Source of the DNA: Sporichthyaceae bacterium
GTDB taxonomy: Bacteria > Actinomycetota > Actinomycetes > Sporichthyales > Sporichthyaceae
Length of the DNA stretch: 34,455 nucleotides
Assembly: GCA_036493475.1 (NCBI GenBank)
Contig: DASXPS010000158.1
Span: 1 to 34,455 of the forward strand
Direction: 5' to 3'
Made by a program: the position numbers and the translations under genes. Below the pieces are notes generated by a model that had not been told where the DNA came from, searched no databases, and worked only from the letters and a program-made list of their open reading frames with translations. Each line of letters opens with the position of its first letter. Position 1 is the first letter of the stretch. Of this stretch, positions 1 to 7,241 are shown piece by piece.

Positions 1-73
1 GCCGCAGGTTCGACGGGACGTCCCCGATGCGCACCGCCAGTTGCACGGCGCAGACGCGCTTGGTCGCAGTCAT
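1..73 (-). CDS. Carbon-nitrogen hydrolase (nitrilase family), N-terminal fragment
   Basis: Only the first 24 codons lie in the window; the rest runs off the left edge. The visible start has a short polar lead, then a beta strand ending in Val-Gln-Leu and the segment RIGDVPSNL. This is the usual first strand and loop of nitrilase-superfamily amidases, where a VALVQ.. strand precedes a GD...N motif. The catalytic Glu-Lys-Cys residues lie outside the window, so activity cannot be judged. The ATG shares bases with the TGA of the upstream FAD oxidoreductase gene (ATGA overlap at 70-73), so the two are almost certainly co-transcribed and translationally coupled. The family call rests on this short N-terminus and the coupling only. 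Confidence 0.6.
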   Translation of the reverse strand, partial: MTATKRVCAVQLAVRIGDVPSNLR

Positions 74-1473
74 TCACCACGCTCCTTGCGCGGCGGCCAG
101 ACGTAGTCCGCCCGCTCCGAGGCGGTGATCCGCGGCGACCGGAACTGCGGCCGCAACTCCTCGCGCCACACGTCCCGGTCGATGCGGATCTCGCCGAGCG
201 CCTCCTTCAACAACGCCTTGCGGTCCGAGCCCGGCCGCAGCATCGCCCGCGCCACATACTTCGCCCCGCGCACGGGGTTCAGCACGTGGTGCGGGGCCTT
301 GATCCGGTCGAACATGTGCAGCAGCAGCGGCGGTTCGCGACCGTCGAGATCGACCAGCGCCTCCTGCACGATCGGGTTGACCACGAAGTCGCGCGATTCC
401 CGGTTGCCCCAGTGATAGGTCGCGTTGCACTCCCGGTCCCGCCGTGCCTCAACCGAGCGCGCCGCCGCGTCGGCGGCCTCGGGCTCGTCCAGCAGCGGCG
501 CGCAGGCCTCGCCGAGGAGGCGCCCGAACCGGAGCGCGTCGCGGATGCCCTGCCCGATGATCGGGTCCTTGAAGTGCCCGGCGTCCCCGCACAACGCCCA
601 TCCCGGCCCGCTCGAGCGGCGGAAGAACGCCACGTTGTCCCCGGTGGAGCGCAGTCGGCTGAAGTTCGTCGCGCCACCCAGGCGCACCCGGACCGCCGGG
701 TTGGCGTCGAGCATCGCCGCCCACATGCCTTCGGGGTCGGCGCGGAACTTGGGGATGTCCACGGCCGGCCCCATGAACAGGCACAACACCCGGTCGTTGG
801 GGCACGGGAAGATCAGCGCGTGCGTGTCCCCGGACCGCAGCTGGATCAGCCGCAGCCGCCACTCCGTGCCGATCTGCGGATCGTCCATGTACCAGAACGC
901 GCAGCCGCGTTCGTTGCGTGAACCCCGGTACGGCCGGTCCGCGTCCACCAGCTTCGCCACCGTCGAGCGGCGCCCATCCGCACCGACCAGCATCTTGCAG
1001 GCGATCTGGGTATGACTGCCGTCCGGCTCTCGCACCACCACCCCGGCGATCCGCCCGTCGCGCCACAGCACCTGCTCCACCGAGGTGTGCTCGCGCACCT
1101 CGGCGCCGGCCTCCCGCGCGGTCTGCACCAGCGCCAGGTCCAACTCGGGACGGGGGAGGCAGATGCCGAAGTCAATGCCGTCGACGGTCGCGAACCGTTG
1201 CATGCACCGGGCGCCGTCGGCCTCGATCATCCCGTGCGTGCACCGCGGCGGGTCATACGCGAGCACCCGGTCCAGCGCCCCGACCGCCTGAATCTCGGCG
1301 ACCGCGGACGGGAAGTTCACGTGCGTTGACAGGGTGTCAGAAGGGAACTTGGCCCGGTCCACGGCGATCACGCTTCGCCCGGCCCGGGCGAACCCGATGG
1401 CCGCGGCACTGCCCGCGCAGCGGGCTCCGGCGATGACCACGTCGGCGCTGTCGTGGCGCGCGATCCCATTCAT
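70..1473 (-). CDS. FAD-dependent oxidoreductase / monooxygenase-like flavoprotein
   Basis: The product has 467 residues. The N-terminal dinucleotide-binding fold is DVVIAGARCAGSAAAIGFAR, then an acidic strand end VIAVDR and FPSDTLSTH. The PHBH-type second FAD motif appears near residue 290 as LCGDAGHFKDPIIGQGI, which contacts the flavin phosphates. A conserved DGR sits in MLVGADGRRSTVAKL. Together these define the group A FAD monooxygenase/geranylgeranyl-reductase-like family; many members hydroxylate aromatic or polyketide substrates with NAD(P)H and O2, but the substrate cannot be read here. ATG 1473 is chosen because the fold begins ten residues later; the open frame continues upstream only as antisense to the crotonase gene. 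No strong ribosome site is seen. It overlaps the nitrilase-family gene downstream and is divergent from the crotonase, with 93 bases between starts. Confidence 0.88.
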   Translation of the reverse strand: MNGIARHDSADVVIAGARCAGSAAAIGFARAGRSVIAVDRAKFPSDTLSTHVNFPSAVAEIQAVGALDRVLAYDPPRCTHGMIEADGARCMQRFATVDGIDFGICLPRPELDLALVQTAREAGAEVREHTSVEQVLWRDGRIAGVVVREPDGSHTQIACKMLVGADGRRSTVAKLVDADRPYRGSRNERGCAFWYMDDPQIGTEWRLRLIQLRSGDTHALIFPCPNDRVLCLFMGPAVDIPKFRADPEGMWAAMLDANPAVRVRLGGATNFSRLRSTGDNVAFFRRSSGPGWALCGDAGHFKDPIIGQGIRDALRFGRLLGEACAPLLDEPEAADAAARSVEARRDRECNATYHWGNRESRDFVVNPIVQEALVDLDGREPPLLLHMFDRIKAPHHVLNPVRGAKYVARAMLRPGSDRKALLKEALGEIRIDRDVWREELRPQFRSPRITASERADYVWPPRKERGE

Positions 1474-1566
1474 GGACGAACCGTAGGGCCCGCCCCGTGG
1501 TCCCGTCGCCCTTCGTGGTGCACTCAACGCGCAACAAGACGTTCGACCGACTTCTCGGAGGCGGAA

Positions 1567-2469
1567 ATGACCGACCTCAGCACCCTCGTGTACGCCGCCG
1601 ACGGCGGCATCGCCACGATCACCCTGAACCGGCCGGAGAGCCTCAACACCATCGTGCCGCCGATGCCGGAGGAGTTGCAGGCCGCGGTCGACGAAGCGGT
1701 GCGCGACGCGAGCGTGAAGGTGATCGTGCTGCGCGGTGCGGGCCGTTCGTTCTGTGCCGGCTTCGACTTCGGTGACGGCTTCCACCACTGGGACGACCTG
1801 CTCTACACCGACGGGAAGTGGGACCCCGGCAAGGAATTCATCGCGGCCTCCTCGCCCACGCTGGGCTGGGTGCCCAAGTTCATGAGCCTGTGGCACTGCC
1901 CGAAGCCGGTGATCTCCCAGGTGCACGGCTGGTGCGTGGGCGGCGGTAGCGAGATGGCGTTGTGCGCGGACCTGGTGATCATGGCCGAGGACGCGGTGAT
2001 CGGTACGCCGTATTCCCGGATGTGGGGCTGCCACCACGCCGGCATGTGGGTGTACCGGCTCGGCCTCACCAAGGCCAAGGAGTACGCGCTCACCGGCAAG
2101 GCGTTGACCGGCGTCGAGGCCAAGCAGCTGGAGCTGGTGAACGACGCAGTGCCGTTCGACCAGCTGGAGCAGCGCGTCCACCAGACCGCCCAGCAGCTGC
2201 TGAGCATCCCGCTCAACCAACTCACTGCGATGAAGCTGGTGATCAACCAGGCCTACGCGAACATGGGCCTGGGCTCCACTCAGCTGGTCGGCAGCCTGCT
2301 CGACGGCATGCTGCGCAACACCCCCGAGGCGCTCGAGTTCATCGAATACGCCGAGGAAAACGGCGTGCCGGCCGCCGTGGCCCGCCGCGACGGTCCGTTC
2401 GCGGACTACTCGCAGGGCAAGCGCCCCGACCCCACCCATATCGTCGAGGTAAAGCCATCCTGGGGCTGA
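1567..2469 (+). CDS. Crotonase / enoyl-CoA hydratase-like protein
   Basis: The product has 300 residues. The crotonase fold is clear: ITLNRPESLNT near residue 20, the first oxyanion-hole loop SFCAGFDF near 60, and the second, GWCVGGGSEMALCADL, near 122-137. Glu129 aligns with the first catalytic glutamate of hydratases. The second catalytic glutamate, expected 20 residues later in a G-x-P-E motif, is Tyr149 in GTPYSRMWG, so classical syn-hydration is doubtful. Isomerase, hydrolase or another CoA-thioester reaction is possible. Actinobacterial crotonases with a PYSR-WG loop exist. The 30-residue C-terminal extension is longer than in minimal crotonases. ATG 1567 is set by GGAGG six bases upstream. 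It is divergent from the FAD oxidoreductase, suggesting a shared catabolic role, which is inference. Confidence 0.9.
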   Translation: MTDLSTLVYAADGGIATITLNRPESLNTIVPPMPEELQAAVDEAVRDASVKVIVLRGAGRSFCAGFDFGDGFHHWDDLLYTDGKWDPGKEFIAASSPTLGWVPKFMSLWHCPKPVISQVHGWCVGGGSEMALCADLVIMAEDAVIGTPYSRMWGCHHAGMWVYRLGLTKAKEYALTGKALTGVEAKQLELVNDAVPFDQLEQRVHQTAQQLLSIPLNQLTAMKLVINQAYANMGLGSTQLVGSLLDGMLRNTPEALEFIEYAEENGVPAAVARRDGPFADYSQGKRPDPTHIVEVKPSWG

Positions 2470-2546
2470 GTTCGCTTACTCGGACTATGCGCATTTAGTC
2501 ACAACGCGTGGTACAGCCGGCGCGGGCACGCACCGAAGCTCCGGGC

Positions 2547-2957
2547 ATGACCGATTTCGACGAGCTCATCGCCGAGCGGCTGACCGCGCTCGGACCGGCC
2601 TGGCGGATCCGGCACGCAGTCCCGTCCCCGGAGCTGGACATCCGCCATCTGGTGATCGGCCCCGGCGGCGTTTTCGCGGTCACCACCGAGTACCACCCGG
2701 GCAAAGCACGGTTCCAGTCCCGCAGGGCGGCACGGCTGCTCACCGTCGCGGCGGGCTGTCCGGTCGAGGTCACCACGTTGACCGTCCTGGCCGGTACTGC
2801 GCGGGAGATCGGGGACTATCCGTCGGACGTTGTCGTGTGCAACGCCCAGGAGCTACCCGGCCTGCTGAAGAATCGGCCGCCGGTACTCAGCCCGGTGACC
2901 ATCGGGGCTATCCACGGCGCCGCCCGCCGCCGCGAAACGTGGCGACCTGCGGCATGA
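2547..2957 (+). CDS. Small NERD-like (nuclease-related domain) protein
   Basis: The product has 136 residues if it starts at ATG 2547; the frame is open from a GTG at 2508, but those codons read like non-coding sequence. The core is a strand-turn-strand with DIRHLVIGPGGVFAVTTE, followed by a lysine/arginine stretch and a helix. In NERD domains the corresponding segment is D-H-hhhGP-GhhhhDTK. Here the usual D-T-K/N is T-T-E-Y, so the nuclease-like catalytic residues are not clearly retained and a binding or relic role is possible. The C-terminal third (LSPVTIGAIHGAARRR) matches the partner-strand portion of NERD proteins. It is cytoplasmic with no membrane helix. It precedes the mycothiol-dependent enzyme gene by 12 bases, so they may share a transcript. 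Confidence 0.6.
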   Translation: MTDFDELIAERLTALGPAWRIRHAVPSPELDIRHLVIGPGGVFAVTTEYHPGKARFQSRRAARLLTVAAGCPVEVTTLTVLAGTAREIGDYPSDVVVCNAQELPGLLKNRPPVLSPVTIGAIHGAARRRETWRPAA

Positions 2958-2969
2958 GATAACAGCCTC

Positions 2970-3584
2970 GTGGAAACCGACGAGGCACGCACCTACGCCT
3001 GCGCCGCCGACACCGTCGCCGACTTGGTCGAGCGCGTCGACCCGGCGACCCTGACCGGCCCGGCCCTCGGCGAATGGGACCTGCGGGCGCTGATCGGCCA
3101 TACCGGTCGCGCCCTGACCACCGTGGTCACCTACTTCGACCAACCGGCCGCCACCGAGGACGTCGCCTCACCCGAGGCGTACTTCGCCTTGGTGGCGAAG
3201 GTGCAGGTCGACCCGGCAGCCATCGCCGAGCGGGGTCGACGGGCGGGCGCGCAGCTGGGCGCGAACCCGGCAGCGGCCTTCCGTGAGCTGGTGGCACAGG
3301 CGCAGGCAAAAGTCATCGCCACCGATCCCAACGCGTTGATCGGCACGCTCGCGGGTGGCATGCGGGCGGCGCGCTACCTGCCGACCCGCACGTTCGAGTT
3401 GGTGGTGCACGGCCTGGACATCGCCGCGGCCACCGGGTTGGCCCTGGAATTCGACGGCGAGGTCCTTGCCGAAGCGGCTCAACTGGCCGCGCGCATCTGC
3501 GTGGTCACCGGTCAGGCACCCACGCTGCTCACCGCGCTCACCGGACGCGCCCCGCTGCCCGGCGGTTTCACCCTGGTGCCCTGA
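2970..3584 (+). CDS. Maleylpyruvate isomerase family, mycothiol-dependent enzyme fold
   Basis: The product has 204 residues. The N-terminal four-helix DinB/MDMPI bundle has GEWDLRALIGHTGRAL (about 30-48), matching the W-x-h-x-x-h-x-x-H metal-binding helix of the family. FELVVHGLDIAAATG (about 147-161) supplies the second conserved histidine in an H-x-x-D context. Family members are zinc enzymes that use mycothiol as cofactor or conjugate it; maleylpyruvate isomerase itself is one case, and most paralogues have unknown substrates. The GTG start at 2970 is the only start upstream of the first helix. It is followed within seven bases by the convergent SnoaL-like gene. The presence of the family implies a mycothiol-producing actinomycete. 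Confidence 0.82.
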   Translation: METDEARTYACAADTVADLVERVDPATLTGPALGEWDLRALIGHTGRALTTVVTYFDQPAATEDVASPEAYFALVAKVQVDPAAIAERGRRAGAQLGANPAAAFRELVAQAQAKVIATDPNALIGTLAGGMRAARYLPTRTFELVVHGLDIAAATGLALEFDGEVLAEAAQLAARICVVTGQAPTLLTALTGRAPLPGGFTLVP

Positions 3585-3591
3585 CGTCGCG

Positions 3592-4011
3592 TCAGTTGCG
3601 GTGGTACTGGTCCGTCAACAACACATCCACGCCCCGCCAGCCCCAGTACACACGGTGCGCCTGGATCAGCCCGCCCTCGACTTCCATGATCTCGACGAAG
3701 TCCATCTGCTCGCCGGCCGGCGCATCCCGCGGGTACTCCCACGTCACCCGGTGGCCGTCGGTGAAGAACCCGGTGCGGTGATACTGCCGCACGTCCGGGG
3801 TACGTGCGACGACCTTGGCCAGGAACGGCCGCAGTTCCGCGTGGCCACGGACCACGCCACGGCCACCCATCAGGTGTGCCACCACCGGGCTCTCCAGGAC
3901 CGCGTCGCTCGCATAGCAGGCAACCAGCGCGTCCAGATCGTGCGCGGCCAGCGCCTTCTCCCATCGGTGGGTGAGCGCCTCGATGTCGGTGCGGGTATCG
4001 GTGTTCGTCAT
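3592..4011 (-). CDS. SnoaL-like / NTF2-fold protein
   Basis: The product has 139 residues, the usual size for a single SnoaL/NTF2 domain. The order of elements fits: an N-terminal helix with WEKALAAHDLDALVACYA, then DAVLESP, a loop with a histidine-rich segment (RGHAELRPFLAKVV), and paired long strands ending in FVEIMEVEGGLIQAHRVYWG. The last motif (I-x-x-x-R-x-Y/W-h-D/G) is typical of nuclear-transport-factor-2-like hydrolases, isomerases and polyketide cyclases. No substrate can be inferred. ATG 4011 is preferred because the helix begins eight residues later. It lies 40 bases downstream of the luciferase-like gene stop only on the map: transcription runs from 5077 towards 3592, so the two probably form a two-gene unit. 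Confidence 0.82.
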   Translation of the reverse strand: MTNTDTRTDIEALTHRWEKALAAHDLDALVACYASDAVLESPVVAHLMGGRGVVRGHAELRPFLAKVVARTPDVRQYHRTGFFTDGHRVTWEYPRDAPAGEQMDFVEIMEVEGGLIQAHRVYWGWRGVDVLLTDQYHRN

Positions 4012-4051
4012 GGTGAGCGCATACCCGCAGGTACGGCGATCGACACCACCG

Positions 4052-5077
4052 TCAGAGCTGCTGCACGATCTCCAGCAACACCTGCAGCGCGGCCAGCTGC
4101 ACATCCCATGGCCCGGCCGTTTTCGCCAGCAGCGTGGTGATGCCTACTTTCTGATACTGCGTCACCCGTTCGGCGGTCTGCTCGAGGGTGCCGACCAGGT
4201 TGGTCATGGTGCCCAGCTCCAACGGGACCGCGGCCGCAGCCTCGTCGCGGCGCTTCTCCTTCCACAGCCGGGCCACCTCGGCCACCTGTGGGCCGAAGCC
4301 CAGCCGGGTGAAGGCGTCGTTGTAGAAGTTCGTCGAGCCGGTGCCCATCGCCCCGATGGTGAAGGCGTAGCCGTCCGCGTGCTTACGGCCGCGGCGGCGC
4401 GCGTCCGCGTCATCGGTGGCGATCTCCAACGCCACCGGCGCCACCAGGTCCAGGTCGGCCAGGGTGCGACCGGCGCGCGCCGCACCCTGCGCGATCGGGC
4501 CGAGGAAGATCTCCGCCTGCTCCGGCACGAAGGTGTTGCCCAGCCAGCCATCGGCCAACTCGCCGGTCAACGCCAGGTTCGCCGGGCCCAGGCAGGCCAC
4601 GTAGATCGGCACGTGCGCGGGCTGCACCGCCGGGGTGATTGCCTTGCCGCGGCTGTCCGGCAGCGGCAGCGGATAGATCTCGCCGGGGTGCTCCAGCCTC
4701 TCCCCACGGGACACCATGCGGACGATCTCGATGGTCTCCCGGGTGGTCTGCACCGGCTTGTGAAACCGGACGCCGTGCCAGCCCTCCATCACGCCGGGGC
4801 CAGAGACGCCGACGCCGAGCCGGAACCGGCCGCCGGACAGTGTCTGCAGGCTCAACGCGGAGGAAGCCAACAGCGCCGGGCTGCGCGAACCCAGCTGCAC
4901 CGCGAAGGAGCCGACCGCCAGCGTGGTGGTGCGCGCGGCGATCCAGGACAGGCCGGTCAGCGCGTCGTAACCCCAGGTCTCCGGGGCCCACACGCTCGAT
5001 ACCCCGATGCCCTCGGCACGCTGCGCGAACTCCACCGCGCCCGGTGCCTGCGGCTGCACCAACACGCCGACCCGCAT
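4052..5077 (-). CDS. LLM-class (luciferase-like) oxidoreductase, probable F420-dependent
   Basis: The product has 341 residues. The TIM-barrel starts at once (MRVGVLVQPQAP) and shows the family pattern: GVSSVWAPETWGYDAL around 25-40, RTTTLAVGSFAVQLGSRSP, then ALSLQTLSGGRFRLGVGVSG near 80-98, the diagnostic L..LS.GR...G.G.S signature. ADGWLGN near 180 is the conserved D-G-W segment. In actinomycetes with coenzyme F420 most such proteins use F420H2, but FMN use cannot be excluded from sequence. The ATG at 5077 has an upstream purine stretch GAAGGGTGG at a workable distance. It is divergent from the SRPBCC gene across a 58-base spacer holding a perfect 7-base inverted repeat. Neighbouring SnoaL, SRPBCC and TetR genes suggest a small-molecule degradation or modification locus. 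Confidence 0.88.
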   Translation of the reverse strand: MRVGVLVQPQAPGAVEFAQRAEGIGVSSVWAPETWGYDALTGLSWIAARTTTLAVGSFAVQLGSRSPALLASSALSLQTLSGGRFRLGVGVSGPGVMEGWHGVRFHKPVQTTRETIEIVRMVSRGERLEHPGEIYPLPLPDSRGKAITPAVQPAHVPIYVACLGPANLALTGELADGWLGNTFVPEQAEIFLGPIAQGAARAGRTLADLDLVAPVALEIATDDADARRRGRKHADGYAFTIGAMGTGSTNFYNDAFTRLGFGPQVAEVARLWKEKRRDEAAAAVPLELGTMTNLVGTLEQTAERVTQYQKVGITTLLAKTAGPWDVQLAALQVLLEIVQQL

Positions 5078-5100
5078 GGCGACCACCCTTCGCAGCACAA

Positions 5101-5122
5101 TACTATGGTCATAAGCATAGTA
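5101..5122. promoter_or_regulatory. Candidate TetR operator 1 in divergent promoter (perfect inverted repeat)
   Basis: TACTATG at 5101-5107 and CATAGTA at 5116-5122 form a perfect 7-base inverted repeat with an 8-base centre. It lies between the divergent luciferase-like and SRPBCC genes. Each arm contains TACTAT, a good -10 hexamer, one per strand. Use of the plus-strand hexamer would start the SRPBCC transcript near 5113, just ahead of its GAGGGAGG ribosome site; use of the other would start the luciferase-like transcript near 5110. A protein bound here would cover both promoters. It shares TATGGT....A.C.TAG with the site before tetR. Binding by that TetR is inference. Confidence 0.65.
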
Positions 5123-5135
5123 GAGGGAGGCTCCG

Positions 5136-5627
5136 GTGCGTTACCGCGACTACCCGACCATGGAGTGCTCGATCCGCGTTGCGGCCGCCGCCGGGGACGC
5201 CTGGGCGCTGGTCACCGACATCAGCCTGCCCGCCCGCTTCGCCGGCGAGCTGCAGGCCGCCGAGTGGCTGGACGGCGCCACCGGGGTGGCCCTCGGCGCC
5301 CGCTTCCGTGGCCACAACAAGCACGAGGCGCTCGGCGAGTGGACCACGGAATCCGAGGTATGCGAGGTGGAAGACGGTCGACGCTGGGTCTGGCAGGTGT
5401 TCAATGGGGACGGCGAGGTGAGTGCCTCCTGGGGCTTCGAGGTGGAGCCCGGCAAGGACTCCACGACCATCCGGCAGTGGGGGAAGATGGGCCCGGCGTT
5501 GTCCGGACTGAAGGGCGCGATCGAGTCCATGCCGGACAAGGAGGGCCGCATCGTGGCCCGTCGACTGGAGGAGTGGCAGGCCGGGATCACCGCGAACCTG
5601 GAGGGCATTCGACGACTGTTCGCCTGA
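5136..5627 (+). CDS. SRPBCC-fold (START/polyketide cyclase-like) protein
   Basis: The product has 163 residues, starting at GTG 5136, which is fixed by GAGGGAGG at 5123-5130. The helix-grip fold is visible: an early strand MECSIRVAAAAGDAWALVTD, where the conserved A..AWALV/hhTD opens the ligand pocket; then FAGELQAAEWLDG, GARFRGHNKH, long strands with WTTESEVCEVEDGRRWVWQV, and a long C-terminal helix (EEWQAGITANLEGIRRLFA). These proteins bind hydrophobic ligands or act as cyclases/aromatases. No catalytic residue can be assigned. It is followed by tetR after 30 bases and is divergent from the luciferase-like gene, so it is a likely regulon member. Confidence 0.85.
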   Translation: MRYRDYPTMECSIRVAAAAGDAWALVTDISLPARFAGELQAAEWLDGATGVALGARFRGHNKHEALGEWTTESEVCEVEDGRRWVWQVFNGDGEVSASWGFEVEPGKDSTTIRQWGKMGPALSGLKGAIESMPDKEGRIVARRLEEWQAGITANLEGIRRLFA

Positions 5628-5630
5628 TTT

Positions 5631-5647
5631 TATGGTTGATACCTTAG
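5631..5647. promoter_or_regulatory. Candidate TetR operator 2 / leaderless tetR promoter
   Basis: TATGGTTGATACCTTAG (5631-5647) sits between the SRPBCC stop and the tetR ATG. Its core is the imperfect palindrome TA-T/A-GGT, four bases, ACC-T-TA. Aligned with 5104-5120 it agrees at 11 of 17 positions including all of TATGGT and the final TAG. TAGAAT at 5645-5650 is a plausible -10 element seven bases before ATG 5658, and no ribosome site is visible, so tetR may be read as a leaderless message that its own product can block. Both the promoter and the autoregulation are inferred. Confidence 0.5.
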
Positions 5648-5657
5648 AATTGGGCGT

Positions 5658-6263
5658 ATGGCAGCGCGCGGCGAGACCCGGCAGAAGATGCTGGTCGCCA
5701 CCATCGAGGTGATGCGCGAACGCGGCGCCGCGGGGGTCACCGTCGAGGAGGTGCTGACGCGCAGCGGCGGCCCACGCGGCTCGGTGTACCACCACTTCCC
5801 GGCCGGGCGCGCGCAGCTGATCGACGAGGCGCTGGACTACGCCGGCGAGTCGTTCGCCGGGATGATCGAGCGCGCCGCACGCAACGGCGCGGACGCGGTG
5901 CTCACCCGGCTGATTGGGTTCTGGACGCGGGTGTTGGAGGACAGCGACTTCCGGGCCGGCTGCCCGGTGGTGGCCACCGCCGCCGACGCCGGAGCGGACG
6001 GTGCGGCCCTGGCGCACAAGGCCGCGCTGATCCTGGCAGGCTGGAGGTCCACCATCGCGGGGGCCTTCCGGGCCGAGGGATGGGCGCCGGCCGACGCCGA
6101 CTCATTGGCCACCACCTGCCTGGCCTCGATCACCGGCGCGATCGCATTGTGCCGCGCGACGCGTTCCATCGACCCGTTGTTCCAGGTGGCCGAGGAGCTG
6201 CGCGCGTTGCTGTTCAGTCGCTCGCTGCTCGCCCGGCTAACCCCGGACGGCGTTGCGGGCTGA
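5658..6263 (+). CDS. TetR/AcrR family transcriptional regulator
   Basis: The product has 201 residues, typical of the family. The N-terminal DNA-binding domain is complete: TRQKMLVATIEVMRERG as helix 1, GVTVEEVLTRSGGPRGSVYHHFP as helix 2-turn-helix 3 with the canonical G..YHHF ending, followed by a helix-4 arginine/leucine segment. The C-terminal ligand-binding domain is all-helical, with the segment FRAGCPVVATAADA that marks the YxaF/LmrA-like subgroup (C-P-V/L motif). Such regulators usually repress adjacent genes and release on binding a small hydrophobic ligand. Candidate operators lie at 5104-5120 and 5631-5647. The 3' end overlaps the antisense small membrane-protein gene by 27 bases. 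Confidence 0.93.
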   Translation: MAARGETRQKMLVATIEVMRERGAAGVTVEEVLTRSGGPRGSVYHHFPAGRAQLIDEALDYAGESFAGMIERAARNGADAVLTRLIGFWTRVLEDSDFRAGCPVVATAADAGADGAALAHKAALILAGWRSTIAGAFRAEGWAPADADSLATTCLASITGAIALCRATRSIDPLFQVAEELRALLFSRSLLARLTPDGVAG

Positions 6264-6389
6264 CCGCTTACCGCGCTGCTTACTCGCCAGCACACCGGCG
6301 GCGATGGCGCCGACCAACATCATGCCGATCTTCACCCCCGTCGAGGACTTGAGCACCTGGTCGGTGAGCGGGTCGCTGTTCTCCCTCAT
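6237..6389 (-). CDS. Small single-helix membrane protein (50 residues)
   Basis: A 50-codon gene, short enough to be missed by length cut-offs. It begins at ATG 6389 and is preceded by an excellent ribosome site, TAGGAGGGG, with five bases before the start. The product has a polar, acidic N-terminus (about 1-17), one hydrophobic helix GVKIGMMLVGAIAAGVLAS (about 18-36), and a strongly basic tail (KQRGKR and more arginines). The charge pattern predicts N-terminus outside and C-terminus inside. It starts 11 bases after the Abi-alpha stop and is in the same orientation, so it is probably the last gene of that operon. Its end overlaps the 3' end of tetR on the other strand by 27 bases. Function unknown; no family recognised. 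Confidence 0.72.
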   Translation of the reverse strand: MRENSDPLTDQVLKSSTGVKIGMMLVGAIAAGVLASKQRGKRSARNAVRG

Positions 6390-6399
6390 CGGTCCCCTC

Positions 6400-7239
6400 C
6401 TACCGCACATCCTTCACCCAACCGCCGGCGTTATAGCCGTCGAGGGTGAAGCAGACGTGGCAGAACTGCAGCCCGAACTGGGTGATCTGGATGCTGCGAT
6501 ACACCGTCACGGTGCGCTTGGCCCGCGCCATCGCGGCCGCGGCCACCGGCTGCGCCTCCACGAACGAGTACCGGCGCGGATCCTCCACCTGCTCGGCGGA
6601 GAAGAAGATCATGCCCAACCGGTCCAGGTTCGCCAGGTACTCCTGGTAGCGCTCCGGGTAGGTGCAGCCGGCCATCTCGGCGACCAGATTGATACCGCTG
6701 GCGATCAGCTCCGACCCCACGCCCAACGGCGTCTTGGTGCGCACGTCGATGGCCGGTTGCGGACCGGCCAGCGCCATGAATCGCAGGATGCGGGCCTCAT
6801 CGGGCATCAGCTCGCGCAGGATGCGGGTGAACGCCGGGTGCTCGTTGTGCGGCCGGGCGTGTGGGTCACCCACCTGTCGCAGCAACTCGTCGCCCTGCTC
6901 CCGCAGCTCCGCCAGTGACTGGCCGTCATGGTGGACCCGCACCACCAGGGGATGTTGCGGGTGCTGCGGCTGCAGGCCCAGCCCGCGCACCACACGGAAG
7001 CGCACCGTCTCGATCTGCCGGTCCACGATCTCGGTGATCGGCTCTCCCGCAACGACGTCGCGGACCAATCCGGTGGACGCGGCGACGGCGCCCTTCAGCA
7101 CCCCGGTGGATACCCGCCAGGAGGTCCCCACCGCGAACCGGACCAGGCCGGTCGCGCCGGAGTAACTCCGCAGGTCCAGCCGCACCGGCAGGCGGTGGCC
7201 GTTGGACGACGGCACCGGCGCCGGGACCGGCTCGCTCAT
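6400..7239 (-). CDS. Abi-alpha family protein (DUF4393)
   Basis: The product has 279 residues from ATG 7239. The GTG six bases earlier (7245) would leave no room for the GGAGGG site, which is correctly spaced for 7239. The first 110 residues are variable with no helix long enough to be a clear membrane anchor. The family core follows: EHPAFTRILRELMPDEARIL near 145-165, then an Asp-rich turn, and YLANLDRLGMI near 220-230, closing with SIQITQFGLQFCHVC. The HPAF..I...L.PDEA.IL and Y..NL.RLG signatures match Abi-alpha/DUF4393 proteins, a family named for abortive infection, whose mechanism is not established. It starts inside or just after the DUF445 gene stop (7242-7244), so the two are translationally coupled. 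The link to phage defence here is inference from the family name. Confidence 0.85.
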   Translation of the reverse strand: MSEPVPAPVPSSNGHRLPVRLDLRSYSGATGLVRFAVGTSWRVSTGVLKGAVAASTGLVRDVVAGEPITEIVDRQIETVRFRVVRGLGLQPQHPQHPLVVRVHHDGQSLAELREQGDELLRQVGDPHARPHNEHPAFTRILRELMPDEARILRFMALAGPQPAIDVRTKTPLGVGSELIASGINLVAEMAGCTYPERYQEYLANLDRLGMIFFSAEQVEDPRRYSFVEAQPVAAAAMARAKRTVTVYRSIQITQFGLQFCHVCFTLDGYNAGGWVKDVR

Positions 7240-7241
7240 GC

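Noticed and set aside
1474-2439. N-terminal extension of the FAD oxidoreductase frame by over 300 residues on the minus strand
   Set aside because: It is antisense to the well-supported crotonase gene and shows His/Arg/Val-rich shadow composition without a fold; the FAD-binding motif begins ten residues after ATG 1473.
3971-5647. 558-residue plus-strand open frame over the luciferase-like gene
   Set aside because: Starts inside the SnoaL-like gene, lacks domains, and runs through two supported genes in another frame.
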